Part shown: positions 16,261 to 26,060 of the stretch, piece by piece
Layout: each line of letters opens with the position of its first letter
Numbering within the stretch: position 1 is the stretch's first letter
Source: Aquimarina algicola
GTDB lineage: Bacteria; Bacteroidota; Bacteroidia; Flavobacteriales; Flavobacteriaceae
Length of the DNA stretch: 64,000 bases
Assembly (NCBI RefSeq): GCF_006443095.1
Contig: NZ_VFWZ01000002.1
Coordinates: forward strand, 1,488,001-1,552,000
Direction: 5' to 3'
Notes under the pieces: model-generated
What the model saw: the letters and a program-made list of their open reading frames with translations, nothing else
What the model was told of the DNA's origin: nothing
The model's database searches: none
Program-made: the position numbers and the translations under genes

Positions 16261-18690
16261 ATGTTTAAAAATTATATCAAAATAGCGTGGAGAAGTCTTA
16301 AAAAATCACCGTTTTTTACTTTCTTAAATACTTTTGGACTTGCTGTTGGTATGGCAGGGGCATTAATTATGTCTTTGTATATCTACGATGAACTTAGCTT
16401 TGATACCATGTTTGCCGATGCTGATCGTATCTATAGAATAAATGCAGATATAAAATTTGGAGGAGAAGCCAATGAGTCAGCAGAAGTATCTGCACCGATG
16501 GCAGAAGCTCTCAAAAATGATTTTGGCCAAGTAGAAATGACGACCAGATTTAGAAATATTGGGAGTGTACTTATTAAAAAAAATAATACAAAAACCAATG
16601 TGAAAGAGCTTTCTGCTGCTTATGTCGATTCTACACTCTTTAAAATGTTCGGTATAGAGTTATTATATGGAGATGAAGCAACGGCTTTAACAAAACCCAA
16701 TACACTGATTCTGACCAAAACAGCGGCAGAAAAACATTTTAAGATAGAAGAAGCTGTCGGACAAGTTGTTGTATTAGAAAATTCAAATGCATATACCGTT
16801 ACTGGTATAATAGATGATTTACCTCAGAACTCTTTTCTTAGAGATCGAGGGGTTTTTATGGCGATGTCGGGATATGCAGATGCTCAAGAAAACGGATGGG
16901 TTAGCCATAACTATTTTACTTTCGTAAAGTTGATTGAAAATGCAGATATGAGTGCTTTTCAAGAACTTTTGCAATCAATGGTTGGTAAATATATAATACC
17001 ATATGCACAAAGAATTTATCCTGGTATTACAGAAGAGCAATTTGTCGCTTCAGGAAACTATTTGCGATATACTACTATTCCATTAACAGATATCCACTTA
17101 TATTCTGATAGATATACAGAGTTAAGCCCTAACAGTAGTATTCAAAATGTCTATATTTTGTCTTCTATAGGAATATTTTTAATCCTGTTGGCAAGTGTAA
17201 ATTTTATGAATTTATCTACAGCCCATTCATTAAAAAGAGCAAAAGAAGTTGGCGTAAGAAAAACGCTGGGATCACGTAGATTAGACCTAGTTAGGCAATT
17301 TTTGATAGAATCTTCAATGATTTCATTTTTTTCTCTGGTATTAGCTTTACTAATAACAGTCATAGTATTACCATTTTTTAATGAGCTTTCAGGAAAAGCA
17401 ATTGCTATACCATTTACAAACCCTGTTTTTTGGTTGTTATTGATGTTAATGACCATCATATTAGGGCTTTTTTCAGGAAGTTACCCCGCATTCTTTATGT
17501 CAAAGTTTATGCCTGTCAAAGTACTCAAAGGTACAGGGAGCGTAAAAGTAGGAGGAGGGCGTATAAGAAATGCTTTGGTGATTTTTCAATTTGCAATATC
17601 TGTGTTTTTGATTATGAGTACATTAGTTGTATTTCAACAACTGGATTTTATACAAAATAAAGATATTGGGTATGCCAAAGATCAAGTTTTAATTATTGAA
17701 GACATATATGCTGCAGGCAATCATGTAGAGTCCTTTAAGAAAGAAGTAATGCAACTTGGACAAGTAGAAAACGCATCTGTAAGTGGTTATCTACCAACAC
17801 CTTCTTATCGTAATGGTTCTACTTTTTTTAAAGATGGATCATCAGATCAAGAGGATGCAATCAGCATGCAAAAGTGGAAAGTAGATCATGAATATCTATC
17901 TACTTTAAATCTAGAATTGATTGCCGGGCGTGATTTTAATCGAGATTTTAGTGGGGATTCTACGGCAATGCTTTTAAATGAGTCTGCCATCAAAATTCTA
18001 GGGCTGAAACCCGAAGAAGCTATAGGAACTAGGATACAAGATTTGGATCAAGAAGACGAGAAACTTTTCACCGTAATAGGAGTAATTAAGAATTTTCATT
18101 TTGAATCACTGAGAAGTGATATCAATGCATTGAGCCTCTCTCTCGGAAAATCTAACGGTTATATGGCTGTAAAGCTAAACTCAGGTAATTTTTCGAATAC
18201 TATAGCAGATATAGAAAAAATTTGGGATAAGATTGCACCGGGGCAACCATTTAATTATCGTTTTATGGAAGACTCTTTTAATACTACATACAAAGCTGAG
18301 CAACGTTTGAGTCGAGTATTTATAGTATTCACAATATTATCTCTTCTCATCGCATGTCTTGGGTTATTTGGCTTGGCAACTTTTAATGCAGAAAAAAGAA
18401 CCAAAGAGATTGGAGTAAGAAAAGTAATGGGAGCCAATGTTTTTCAAATTACGTATAGGCTTACTGTAGATTTTCTTAAACTAGTTGGGATTGCAATCAT
18501 TTTTTCTCTGCCACTGGGATGGTATGCTATGACAAAATGGTTAGAGGATTTTGCATATCGAATAGAAATTGGTGTCGAAGTACTCATCATCGCAGCATTA
18601 TTGGCAATTATCATTTCTATCATTACAGTGAGTTATCAAAGTATAAAAGCTGCAATTGTAAATCCGGTAAAAAGTCTTAGAACAGAATAA
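16261..18690 (+). CDS. MacB/FtsX-type ABC permease 2 of 10
   Basis: An 809-residue permease with the same 1+3+1+3 membrane plan (first segment about 18-40, second about 297-318, fifth about 438-458, sixth about 686-708). Coupling motifs are RAKEVGVRKTLG (near 326) and TKEIGVRKVMGAN (near 711). The first periplasmic domain differs strongly from that of permease 1 while the ends are near identical, so the variable part is the periplasmic face. The box before segment 6 is FMEDSFNTTY. It begins 24 bases after permease 1 with the shared start MFKNYIKIAWR. Intact, ending NPVKSLRTE. Confidence 0.93.
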   Translation: MFKNYIKIAWRSLKKSPFFTFLNTFGLAVGMAGALIMSLYIYDELSFDTMFADADRIYRINADIKFGGEANESAEVSAPMAEALKNDFGQVEMTTRFRNIGSVLIKKNNTKTNVKELSAAYVDSTLFKMFGIELLYGDEATALTKPNTLILTKTAAEKHFKIEEAVGQVVVLENSNAYTVTGIIDDLPQNSFLRDRGVFMAMSGYADAQENGWVSHNYFTFVKLIENADMSAFQELLQSMVGKYIIPYAQRIYPGITEEQFVASGNYLRYTTIPLTDIHLYSDRYTELSPNSSIQNVYILSSIGIFLILLASVNFMNLSTAHSLKRAKEVGVRKTLGSRRLDLVRQFLIESSMISFFSLVLALLITVIVLPFFNELSGKAIAIPFTNPVFWLLLMLMTIILGLFSGSYPAFFMSKFMPVKVLKGTGSVKVGGGRIRNALVIFQFAISVFLIMSTLVVFQQLDFIQNKDIGYAKDQVLIIEDIYAAGNHVESFKKEVMQLGQVENASVSGYLPTPSYRNGSTFFKDGSSDQEDAISMQKWKVDHEYLSTLNLELIAGRDFNRDFSGDSTAMLLNESAIKILGLKPEEAIGTRIQDLDQEDEKLFTVIGVIKNFHFESLRSDINALSLSLGKSNGYMAVKLNSGNFSNTIADIEKIWDKIAPGQPFNYRFMEDSFNTTYKAEQRLSRVFIVFTILSLLIACLGLFGLATFNAEKRTKEIGVRKVMGANVFQITYRLTVDFLKLVGIAIIFSLPLGWYAMTKWLEDFAYRIEIGVEVLIIAALLAIIISIITVSYQSIKAAIVNPVKSLRTE

Positions 18691-18754
18691 AATAAGATTC
18701 ATCATCAAAATCGAACAAAAATGTTTAGAAATTATATCAAAATAGCTTGGAGAA
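18676..18754 (+). repeat. 79-bp exact direct repeat, copy A (permease 2/3 junction)
   Basis: From CTTAGAACAGAATAAAATAA through the spacer to the tenth or so codon of permease 3, 79 bases are identical to 21100-21178. It covers the end of permease 2, the whole 30-base spacer and the start of permease 3. Identity that includes the untranslated spacer is better explained by recent duplication or gene conversion than by protein constraint. Confidence 0.9.
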
Positions 18755-21114
18755 ACCTGATAAAAAGTAAGGTGTATTCTGGTATTAATATTATGGGCCT
18801 TGCCATAGGCCTTACTGCCGGATTTTTGATTTTATTGTATGTAAACTTTGAGCTTAGCTACGATAAGTTTCATGCCAAAGGCGATCGGATTTATAGAGTC
18901 GTATCAGACTTAAAAACTCCTGATGGAGTAATGAAGACTGATGTACCATCTTGTGCAGTTTCACCTCATTTACAAGAAGAATTTCCAGAAGTAATCTCGG
19001 CAGTGCGTCTTATGTATTTAAATCTGGCGGTACGAAAAGATGATATCAAATTTATAGAAAATGATGCCGCAGCTGCAGATGAAGCTTTTTTTGAAATGTT
19101 CGATTTCACATTACTACAAGGAGACAAAAAAGATGTTTTAAGAAAACCTTTCAGCGTAGTATTAACAAAAACTACAGCCAAAAAATATTTTGGAGATCAG
19201 CAAGCAATAGGACAAACACTGAAAATTAAAGATGAAGATATTAATGATTTAAGCTTTACAGTTACAGGGATTATGGATGATATTCCTGAAAATTCTCAAA
19301 TTAAAGCTAACATGGTTATCTCTATGACTACCTATAGTCAAAGTATACTTCCAACAATCGATGATGCTTGGGGAACGTATGATCCTTATACTTATATTCT
19401 ATTACACCCCAATACAAACCCAAATGCTTTAGAAGAAAAATTTCCTGAATTTTTAGAACGTAATACAGGAGAAATGATGAAAAGAGATCAGTTGTATGTT
19501 TCTTTATATCTAGAGCCTTTTCAAGAAGTGTATTTACATTCGGCTCGAAGTATGGGCGATGCTGATGGTGACATCAATTCAGTGTACGTTTTTTCTGTAG
19601 TCGCTATTTTTATATTACTTATCGCTTGTATTAATTTTATTAATTTGACAACAGCACGTTCTGTAGAGAGAGCAAAAGAAGTAGGTGTTCGAAAAGTAAT
19701 TGGTGCAGAAAAACCTCAATTAGCGATCCAGTTTGTAGGAGAATCCATTATTATCTGTCTCATAGCATTTATGATTACGATCATGCTTACGGCTTTAATA
19801 TTGCCAACGTTTAATACACTAGCGGGAAAAGTAATTAGTCAAGGTATTTTTTCTAATCCTATCCATATTTTTTATCTCTTTTTAATAACAATCACTATTG
19901 GTGTTTTGGCAGGAATTTATCCTGCATTTGTGATATCATCATTTAAACCTGTTCATGTTTTAAAAGGAAGTTTTTCTACAGGAACTAAAGGGATAATACT
20001 GAGGAAAGTATTAGTTATCACTCAATTTACAATTTCTATTGCACTTATTTTGGGAACTATTATTATCTATACACAGATGGATTTTATGCGTAGTCAAGAA
20101 TTAGGTTTTGATAAAGAGCATACGATTGTATTAAATACCAGAGTTTCTCCTTCTCAAAAAGAATTAAAAGACAAACTAAATGATTTGCCAAATGTGCTAT
20201 CGACCAGTCTTGCTTCTAGTGTGCCGGGAACAAATAATGCCATAGCATATTCTACTCTCGAAAATAGTAATAATGAAGATCAGGCAGTAAGCATCAGTGC
20301 CTATTTTGTAGACTATGATTTTATTTCTCAATTTGGATTAAAGATACTTGCAGGTAGAGGTTTTTCAAGAACGTTTGCAACAGACTCTACACAAGCAATG
20401 ATTGTAAACGAAAAAGCAACACAATTATTAGGTTTTACTTCTCCCGAAAAAGCGATAGGAGCTCATTTTTCACAATGGGGAAAAGAAGGTAAGATTATAG
20501 GTGTTTTACAGGATTTTCATTTTAAAACTTTAGAAGAAAACATCGTTCCCTTGACGATGACTATGAAACGAGATCAAATGGATCTAATTGCTGTAAAAGT
20601 GAAAGGTCAAAATATAAAAGAAACTTTAGCATCAGTCCAGGAACTTTGGGAAACGGTAGTACCAAATGAGGCTTTTGATTTCTATTTCTTAGACGAGTCT
20701 TTTGATAAACAATATCGTACTCAAGAACGTTTTGGGAGCTTGTTCTTTAATTTTGCCATTCTCGCTATTCTAATTTCTTGCCTTGGATTATTTGGTCTTG
20801 CTGCTTACAGTATACTTCAGCGTAGACGCGAAATAGGAGTACGTAAAGTATTAGGAGCTTCGGTAGGTGAGGTCGTAAAATTATTATCAAAAGATTTTTT
20901 GAAATTAGTAATTGTAGCATTTGCTATCGCTTCGCCAATAGCATGGTTTCTTATGGATTATTGGTTAGCCGAATTTGCCTACAGGATATCGGTACAGTGG
21001 TGGATGTTTGTATTAGCAGGATCATGCGCTTTTATAATCGCTTTATTAACGATCAGTTTTCATGCAATTAAAGCATCTCTAACTAACCCTATTATAAGCC
21101 TTAGAACAGAATAA
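18721..21114 (+). CDS. MacB/FtsX-type ABC permease 3 of 10
   Basis: A 797-residue permease, fused-dimer plan. Coupling motifs are RAKEVGVRKVIGAEK (near 316) and RREIGVRKVLGAS (near 702). The box before segment 6 is FLDESFDKQY. The leader, start codon and first ten codons are inside a 79-bp stretch that is repeated exactly before permease 4, which points to recent duplication or gene conversion at this junction. The central periplasmic regions of the two proteins are nonetheless clearly different. Ends in NPIISLRTE; 30 bases from permease 2. Confidence 0.93.
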   Translation: MFRNYIKIAWRNLIKSKVYSGINIMGLAIGLTAGFLILLYVNFELSYDKFHAKGDRIYRVVSDLKTPDGVMKTDVPSCAVSPHLQEEFPEVISAVRLMYLNLAVRKDDIKFIENDAAAADEAFFEMFDFTLLQGDKKDVLRKPFSVVLTKTTAKKYFGDQQAIGQTLKIKDEDINDLSFTVTGIMDDIPENSQIKANMVISMTTYSQSILPTIDDAWGTYDPYTYILLHPNTNPNALEEKFPEFLERNTGEMMKRDQLYVSLYLEPFQEVYLHSARSMGDADGDINSVYVFSVVAIFILLIACINFINLTTARSVERAKEVGVRKVIGAEKPQLAIQFVGESIIICLIAFMITIMLTALILPTFNTLAGKVISQGIFSNPIHIFYLFLITITIGVLAGIYPAFVISSFKPVHVLKGSFSTGTKGIILRKVLVITQFTISIALILGTIIIYTQMDFMRSQELGFDKEHTIVLNTRVSPSQKELKDKLNDLPNVLSTSLASSVPGTNNAIAYSTLENSNNEDQAVSISAYFVDYDFISQFGLKILAGRGFSRTFATDSTQAMIVNEKATQLLGFTSPEKAIGAHFSQWGKEGKIIGVLQDFHFKTLEENIVPLTMTMKRDQMDLIAVKVKGQNIKETLASVQELWETVVPNEAFDFYFLDESFDKQYRTQERFGSLFFNFAILAILISCLGLFGLAAYSILQRRREIGVRKVLGASVGEVVKLLSKDFLKLVIVAFAIASPIAWFLMDYWLAEFAYRISVQWWMFVLAGSCAFIIALLTISFHAIKASLTNPIISLRTE

Positions 21115-21178
21115 AATAAGATTCATCATCAAAATCGAACAAAAATGTTTAGAAATTATATCAAAATAGCTTGGAGAA
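21100..21178 (+). repeat. 79-bp exact direct repeat, copy B (permease 3/4 junction)
   Basis: Exact copy of 18676-18754, 2,424 bases downstream. It covers the end of permease 3, the spacer and the start of permease 4. Recombination between the two copies would delete or add exactly one in-frame permease gene. Confidence 0.9.
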
Positions 21179-23574
21179 GTCTTCTAAAGAATAGACTTCA
21201 GACATTAATTAACTTATTAGGGTTAACAATAGGTACAGTTTGTTGTTTGAGTATTCTTGTTTATGTCTTTGCACAGTTTGGATATGATAAACATCATGAT
21301 GACTCTGAATCCTTGTATAAGGTTCGAACTTTTATCAAAGGTACAGGCAATGCCGGTAGCGATGCAAATGTGGCAACAAGTTCACCTCCTATTGCTTTTG
21401 CAATGAAAGAAGATTTTCCCGAGGTGCTTGAGGCATGTCGTGTTGTTTATTTTGGAGAAGGAAATGACGCATTATTAAGAGATAAAAATAGTACAAACAG
21501 CTATTACGAATCTAAAGGATATCTTGCAGATCCAACTTTTTTTGAAGTATTTAAATATTCTTTTACTCAAGGGGATGCAAAAAAAGCATTAGAAGAACCG
21601 AACACTATCGTTTTATCTTCTACACTGGCTCAAAAATTATTTGGAGCCGAAAAAGCATTGGGCAAAACACTTGTTCTTGGTAGTGGCGAGGATAAATTTG
21701 ATGTGACTGTAACAGGTGTTTTTCAGGAACGAACGTACAAATCACATATTAACCCTAACTATATTTTAAGTATGAACTCGCCGGGAGTAGGCGAATTCGT
21801 AAAAAATGTAACTAATTTTGCAACTCAAAATTTTGCCCATACTTATATAAGAGTACTTCCCGGGACTGATTATAAAAAACTAGAACAAAAATTACCAGAA
21901 TTTCTACAGAAAAGAGGAGGACAGAACCTTGCCGCGGTTGGGTTTGATAAAAGCTTGTTTCTGCAAAAGGTCGGAGATATTCATTTATACTCCAAAGGGA
22001 TTGAAAATCAATTAGAAGAAGTCTCTAACATACAATACTTGTATCTATTACTTATTCTAGCTTTGGTTATTCAAATAGCAGCATGTATTAATTTTATAAA
22101 CCTTAGTACTGCTCGCGCCAATAAAAGAGCTAAAGAAATTGGAGTTAGAAAAGTTGTTGGAGCCAATAAAGCTTCACTCATACGTCAATTTCTAGGAGAA
22201 TCGGTATTATTATCGATCATTTCTCTCATAATAAGCATACCCATTACAGTTTTGGTACTACCATTTGTAAATATCCTGACCAAAGGTGATGCGATATATG
22301 CCGATATATTTCATCTTAACATTTTACTACCAATGTTTTTACTAAGTGTAATTAGTGGCCTTCTTGCAGGGATTTATCCTGCCTTGATTCTATCTTCAGT
22401 TAGACCAGCGCATGTTTTAAAAGGGATTATGAATGTGTCTTCAGGAAGCGGAAATTTTCGTAAAGGATTAGTAGTGTTTCAATTTGTGATTTCTATTGTA
22501 TTGATCGTTGCAGTCATTATAATAAATAAACAGATAGAGTATACAAAGAATAAAGATCTGGGATTCAAAAAAGAAAATCTTATTGCAATTCGACTCGGAA
22601 CTGACGAAGCCATCAAAAAGTTTGACGCACTTAGATCACAAATCTCTGGTATTTCTGGGATAACGTCTTTGGCAGGGAGTAATCAATACCCTTCAGAAAA
22701 TATTTTAGGAGATTTAGGACTACATCTTCCTGGCGAAGATCCTACAAAGCAAAAAATCGTTGTCTACAACGGGATAAGTGATAACTATTTTAAAACGGTA
22801 GGCACAAAATTGGCGATTGGGAGAGATTTACGTGTAGGTGATAGCACTCAAGTTATTGTAAATAAAGCTACGCTCAAGGCCTTTAATATAGACCTAAAAA
22901 ATGCGTTGGCCTCAAGGTTGATACAGACATATGAGGACCGAACGTATACATATGAAATAGTAGGTGTAGTAGAAGATTATCATTTTTCTTCTCTAAAAGA
23001 AGTGATAGCTCCCATCATACTATTCAACGAAAATGAACCAGATTGGTTACTTGTCAAAACTAATACTACGGACTTTGCATCGTTACTATCCAACCTAAAA
23101 CAAGCTTGGACATCTGTCAACTCACATATTCCTTTTGTGTACACTTTTGTAGATAAAGAAGTTGAAAAACTATATGCAGAAGAACAGAGATTGAGCCAGA
23201 TTTCAATTGTTTTTACCGGGCTGGCGATCTTAATAAGTTGTTTAGGATTATTTGGGTTGATCTCTTTTATGGCAGAACAAAGAAAAAAAGAAATCGGGAT
23301 TAGAAAAGTATTGGGAGCTAGTGTAGCCACGATCATAAATATGTTTGCCAAAGATTTTATAAAACTGGTAATCATTGCATTGGTAATAGCAACTCCTATA
23401 GCCTATTATTATTTAGAAAACTGGTTAGAGGGATTTGCATATAGAACATCTATTAATTGGTGGGTTTTTATTTTGGCAGGAGGAGTAACTATTGTGATCA
23501 CCTTTGTGACCATATTTGTTCAAACATTTAGGGCTGCTACTATTAATCCAACCAAAAATTTACGAGCCGAATAA
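21145..23574 (+). CDS. MacB/FtsX-type ABC permease 4 of 10
   Basis: An 809-residue permease, fused-dimer plan; second membrane segment about 299-320 and sixth about 686-708. Coupling motifs are RAKEIGVRKVVGANK (near 327) and KKEIGIRKVLGASV (near 712). The first segment is unusual in carrying a Cys-Cys pair (TVCCLSILVYV). The box before segment 6 is FVDKEVEKLY, lacking the Phe seen in most copies. It shares the exact 79-bp junction sequence with permease 3. Ends in NPTKNLRAE instead of the commoner SLRTE. Confidence 0.93.
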   Translation: MFRNYIKIAWRSLLKNRLQTLINLLGLTIGTVCCLSILVYVFAQFGYDKHHDDSESLYKVRTFIKGTGNAGSDANVATSSPPIAFAMKEDFPEVLEACRVVYFGEGNDALLRDKNSTNSYYESKGYLADPTFFEVFKYSFTQGDAKKALEEPNTIVLSSTLAQKLFGAEKALGKTLVLGSGEDKFDVTVTGVFQERTYKSHINPNYILSMNSPGVGEFVKNVTNFATQNFAHTYIRVLPGTDYKKLEQKLPEFLQKRGGQNLAAVGFDKSLFLQKVGDIHLYSKGIENQLEEVSNIQYLYLLLILALVIQIAACINFINLSTARANKRAKEIGVRKVVGANKASLIRQFLGESVLLSIISLIISIPITVLVLPFVNILTKGDAIYADIFHLNILLPMFLLSVISGLLAGIYPALILSSVRPAHVLKGIMNVSSGSGNFRKGLVVFQFVISIVLIVAVIIINKQIEYTKNKDLGFKKENLIAIRLGTDEAIKKFDALRSQISGISGITSLAGSNQYPSENILGDLGLHLPGEDPTKQKIVVYNGISDNYFKTVGTKLAIGRDLRVGDSTQVIVNKATLKAFNIDLKNALASRLIQTYEDRTYTYEIVGVVEDYHFSSLKEVIAPIILFNENEPDWLLVKTNTTDFASLLSNLKQAWTSVNSHIPFVYTFVDKEVEKLYAEEQRLSQISIVFTGLAILISCLGLFGLISFMAEQRKKEIGIRKVLGASVATIINMFAKDFIKLVIIALVIATPIAYYYLENWLEGFAYRTSINWWVFILAGGVTIVITFVTIFVQTFRAATINPTKNLRAE

Positions 23575-23597
23575 ATCATCATCAAAAACAAATCGTT

Positions 23598-26024
23598 ATG
23601 TTTAAAAATTATCTAAAGATAGCCTGGCGAAATATTGCTAAAGACAAATTTTTTGCGTTCATAAAAATTGCAGGATTTGCCTTAGGAATTGCAGCGTGCA
23701 TACTTATCAGTCTTTATATCAAAGACGAATTGAGTTATGATAAACATTATGAAAACAAAGATCGAATTTTTCGAGTATACAGCTCATTGCATGTCGATGG
23801 TAAGCTTGAGCAATGGTCGGATTACCCTGCACCCTTTGCAACAGCACTCATGAGTGATTTTCCTGAAATAGAAAAAGCAGGTCGATATCTAAATAGTGAG
23901 CTTTTTGGTACAGGTAGCAAAGAATTAAGAGTAGAAGGTCAAACACAAAATGTTTTTGAGAGCGGTTTTATCTACGCAGATCAAGAGTTATTAGAAATTT
24001 TTGAGATTCCATTTAGTAAAGGAAAAAAAGAAGAAGCCTTAACATCACCCGGTACTATTGTGATTTCTGAAGAAAAAGCGAATACATACTTTCCCAATGG
24101 AGACGCTATAGGACAAACGCTAATTCTAGGAAATGATACCAAAAAACCATATAAAATTACAGGCGTTATGAAAAAAACAAATCAAAAGTCACATTTTGAT
24201 TTTGATTTTTTAATGACTACGAAAGGACGCGATTTTTATCCGGGAGAAGATACAAATTGGAGGGCTCAAAATTATTACACCTATATCAAATTAAATGAGC
24301 AAGCAGATCCAAAAGAAGTAGAAATAAAATTACAAGATATCATCAAAAAATACTTTATCCCCGATGCAAAAAATAGAGGAGATCAAAGTATGATACCATA
24401 CTTGAAAGAAATTAAATTTCATCTTCAACCGGTACCTAATATCCATCTATATTCTAATGATATTCAAGATAGAATGCAACATGGCGATATTAGATTTGTT
24501 TGGTTGTTTGCAGCAATAGCTGGTTTTATTTTGTTTTTGGCTTGTATTAATTTTATAAATCTTTCTACAGCAAAATCAGCAAATCGGGCTAAGGAGGTAG
24601 GACTTCGTAAAACTATAGGAGCATTCAAAACCAGTTTGATCTATCAATTTTTGATAGAATCTACTGTGTTTAGCCTTATTTCTTTTGGGTTGGGCATTTT
24701 ACTCGCTACAGTGTTATTACCTACCTTTAATACAATAGCTTCAAAAGATTTATCTATACCATGGACAGATTGGTGGTTCATCCCTACATTACTTACTTCT
24801 TCTTTGATTATAGGAGTAATATCAGGATTATATCCGGCATTTTACTTATCAGCATTTAGACCCTCCAGCGTTTTGAAAGGGCAATTAAGTATTGGAAGCA
24901 AAAGTAAAAAATTACGTAGCGGACTTGTTATTTTTCAATTTACAACTTCAATAGTGTTGATTATTAGCACCTTAATAATATACCAACAAATGGATTTTAT
25001 CTTAACTAAAAAATTAGGGTACAACAAAGAGCAAGTAATCATTATAAAAGGAACAGCTTCTCTAGAAAATCAAACAGAAGCGTTCAAAGAATCTTTAGAA
25101 AATATTTCTGATATACAAAGTGTCTCTATAAGCGATTATTTACCGGTTCATGGCAGTAAACGTAATATGAATTCTTTTTGGAGAAAAGGAAAATTTAGAC
25201 AAGAAAGAGCAGTTGGCGGGCAAATATGGAGAGTTGATAAAGGATATGTAGAAACACTAGGCCTTACTATTAAAGAAGGAAGAAATTTTTCTGAAAGAAT
25301 GGCTACAGATTCTGCCGAAGCAGCTATCATTAATGAAAAAATGGCTAAAGAATTGGGATTTGCGAAACCTGTAGGGGAGTATTTAACTAATGGAGAATTG
25401 AAAAAGATTATCGCAGTAGTAGAGGATTTTCATTTTGATGACCTAAAAAAAGATATACAACCTTTGGTACTTACTATGGGTAATAGCCCCGGTATGATCA
25501 CAGCTAGATTACAAACCAATGATTTTGAGAAATCAGTAGGCAAAATACAAAGCATTTGGGATATGTTTATACCCAATCAATCATTTCGATATACCTTTTT
25601 AGATCAGGATTTTGCAAAAATGCATGCCGAGGTAAATAGAACAGGAAAGATCTTTAACAGTTTTGCGGTCTTTGCGATTTTTGTTGCTTGTTTAGGATTA
25701 TTTGCATTATCAGCTTTTATGGTCGAGCAACGTAAGAAAGAAATCAGTATCCGTCTGGTGTTAGGTGCTCCTTTTAAAAGTATTTACAAATTACTTACTC
25801 TCGATTTTATGCGATTAATAGTTATTGCAGTCTTAATCGCTATACCCATTGGTTGGTTTATGATGAACAGATGGCTAGAAGATTTTGCTTATAGAACCCA
25901 AATCAGCTGGGAAGTTTTTTTACTATCAGGTTTTATAGCTTTTGTAGTCGCATTATTCACTATTAGTTATCAGTCTATAAAGGCAGCTATTATAAAACCA
26001 TTAAATAGTCTGAAAACAGAATAA
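23598..26024 (+). CDS. MacB/FtsX-type ABC permease 5 of 10
   Basis: An 808-residue permease, fused-dimer plan; second segment about 302-323. The first coupling motif is RAKEVGLRKTIGA (near 330). The second is KKEISIRLVLGAP (near 711), where the usual G-I-R-K is S-I-R-L, a change at the ATPase contact. The box before segment 6 is FLDQDFAKMH. Starts 23 bases after permease 4 with MFKNYLKIAWR and ends NSLKTE. Frame intact over its full length. Confidence 0.93.
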   Translation: MFKNYLKIAWRNIAKDKFFAFIKIAGFALGIAACILISLYIKDELSYDKHYENKDRIFRVYSSLHVDGKLEQWSDYPAPFATALMSDFPEIEKAGRYLNSELFGTGSKELRVEGQTQNVFESGFIYADQELLEIFEIPFSKGKKEEALTSPGTIVISEEKANTYFPNGDAIGQTLILGNDTKKPYKITGVMKKTNQKSHFDFDFLMTTKGRDFYPGEDTNWRAQNYYTYIKLNEQADPKEVEIKLQDIIKKYFIPDAKNRGDQSMIPYLKEIKFHLQPVPNIHLYSNDIQDRMQHGDIRFVWLFAAIAGFILFLACINFINLSTAKSANRAKEVGLRKTIGAFKTSLIYQFLIESTVFSLISFGLGILLATVLLPTFNTIASKDLSIPWTDWWFIPTLLTSSLIIGVISGLYPAFYLSAFRPSSVLKGQLSIGSKSKKLRSGLVIFQFTTSIVLIISTLIIYQQMDFILTKKLGYNKEQVIIIKGTASLENQTEAFKESLENISDIQSVSISDYLPVHGSKRNMNSFWRKGKFRQERAVGGQIWRVDKGYVETLGLTIKEGRNFSERMATDSAEAAIINEKMAKELGFAKPVGEYLTNGELKKIIAVVEDFHFDDLKKDIQPLVLTMGNSPGMITARLQTNDFEKSVGKIQSIWDMFIPNQSFRYTFLDQDFAKMHAEVNRTGKIFNSFAVFAIFVACLGLFALSAFMVEQRKKEISIRLVLGAPFKSIYKLLTLDFMRLIVIAVLIAIPIGWFMMNRWLEDFAYRTQISWEVFLLSGFIAFVVALFTISYQSIKAAIIKPLNSLKTE

Positions 26025-26060
26025 AATTCATCAACATCATCATCAAAAAACGTGAGTCTT

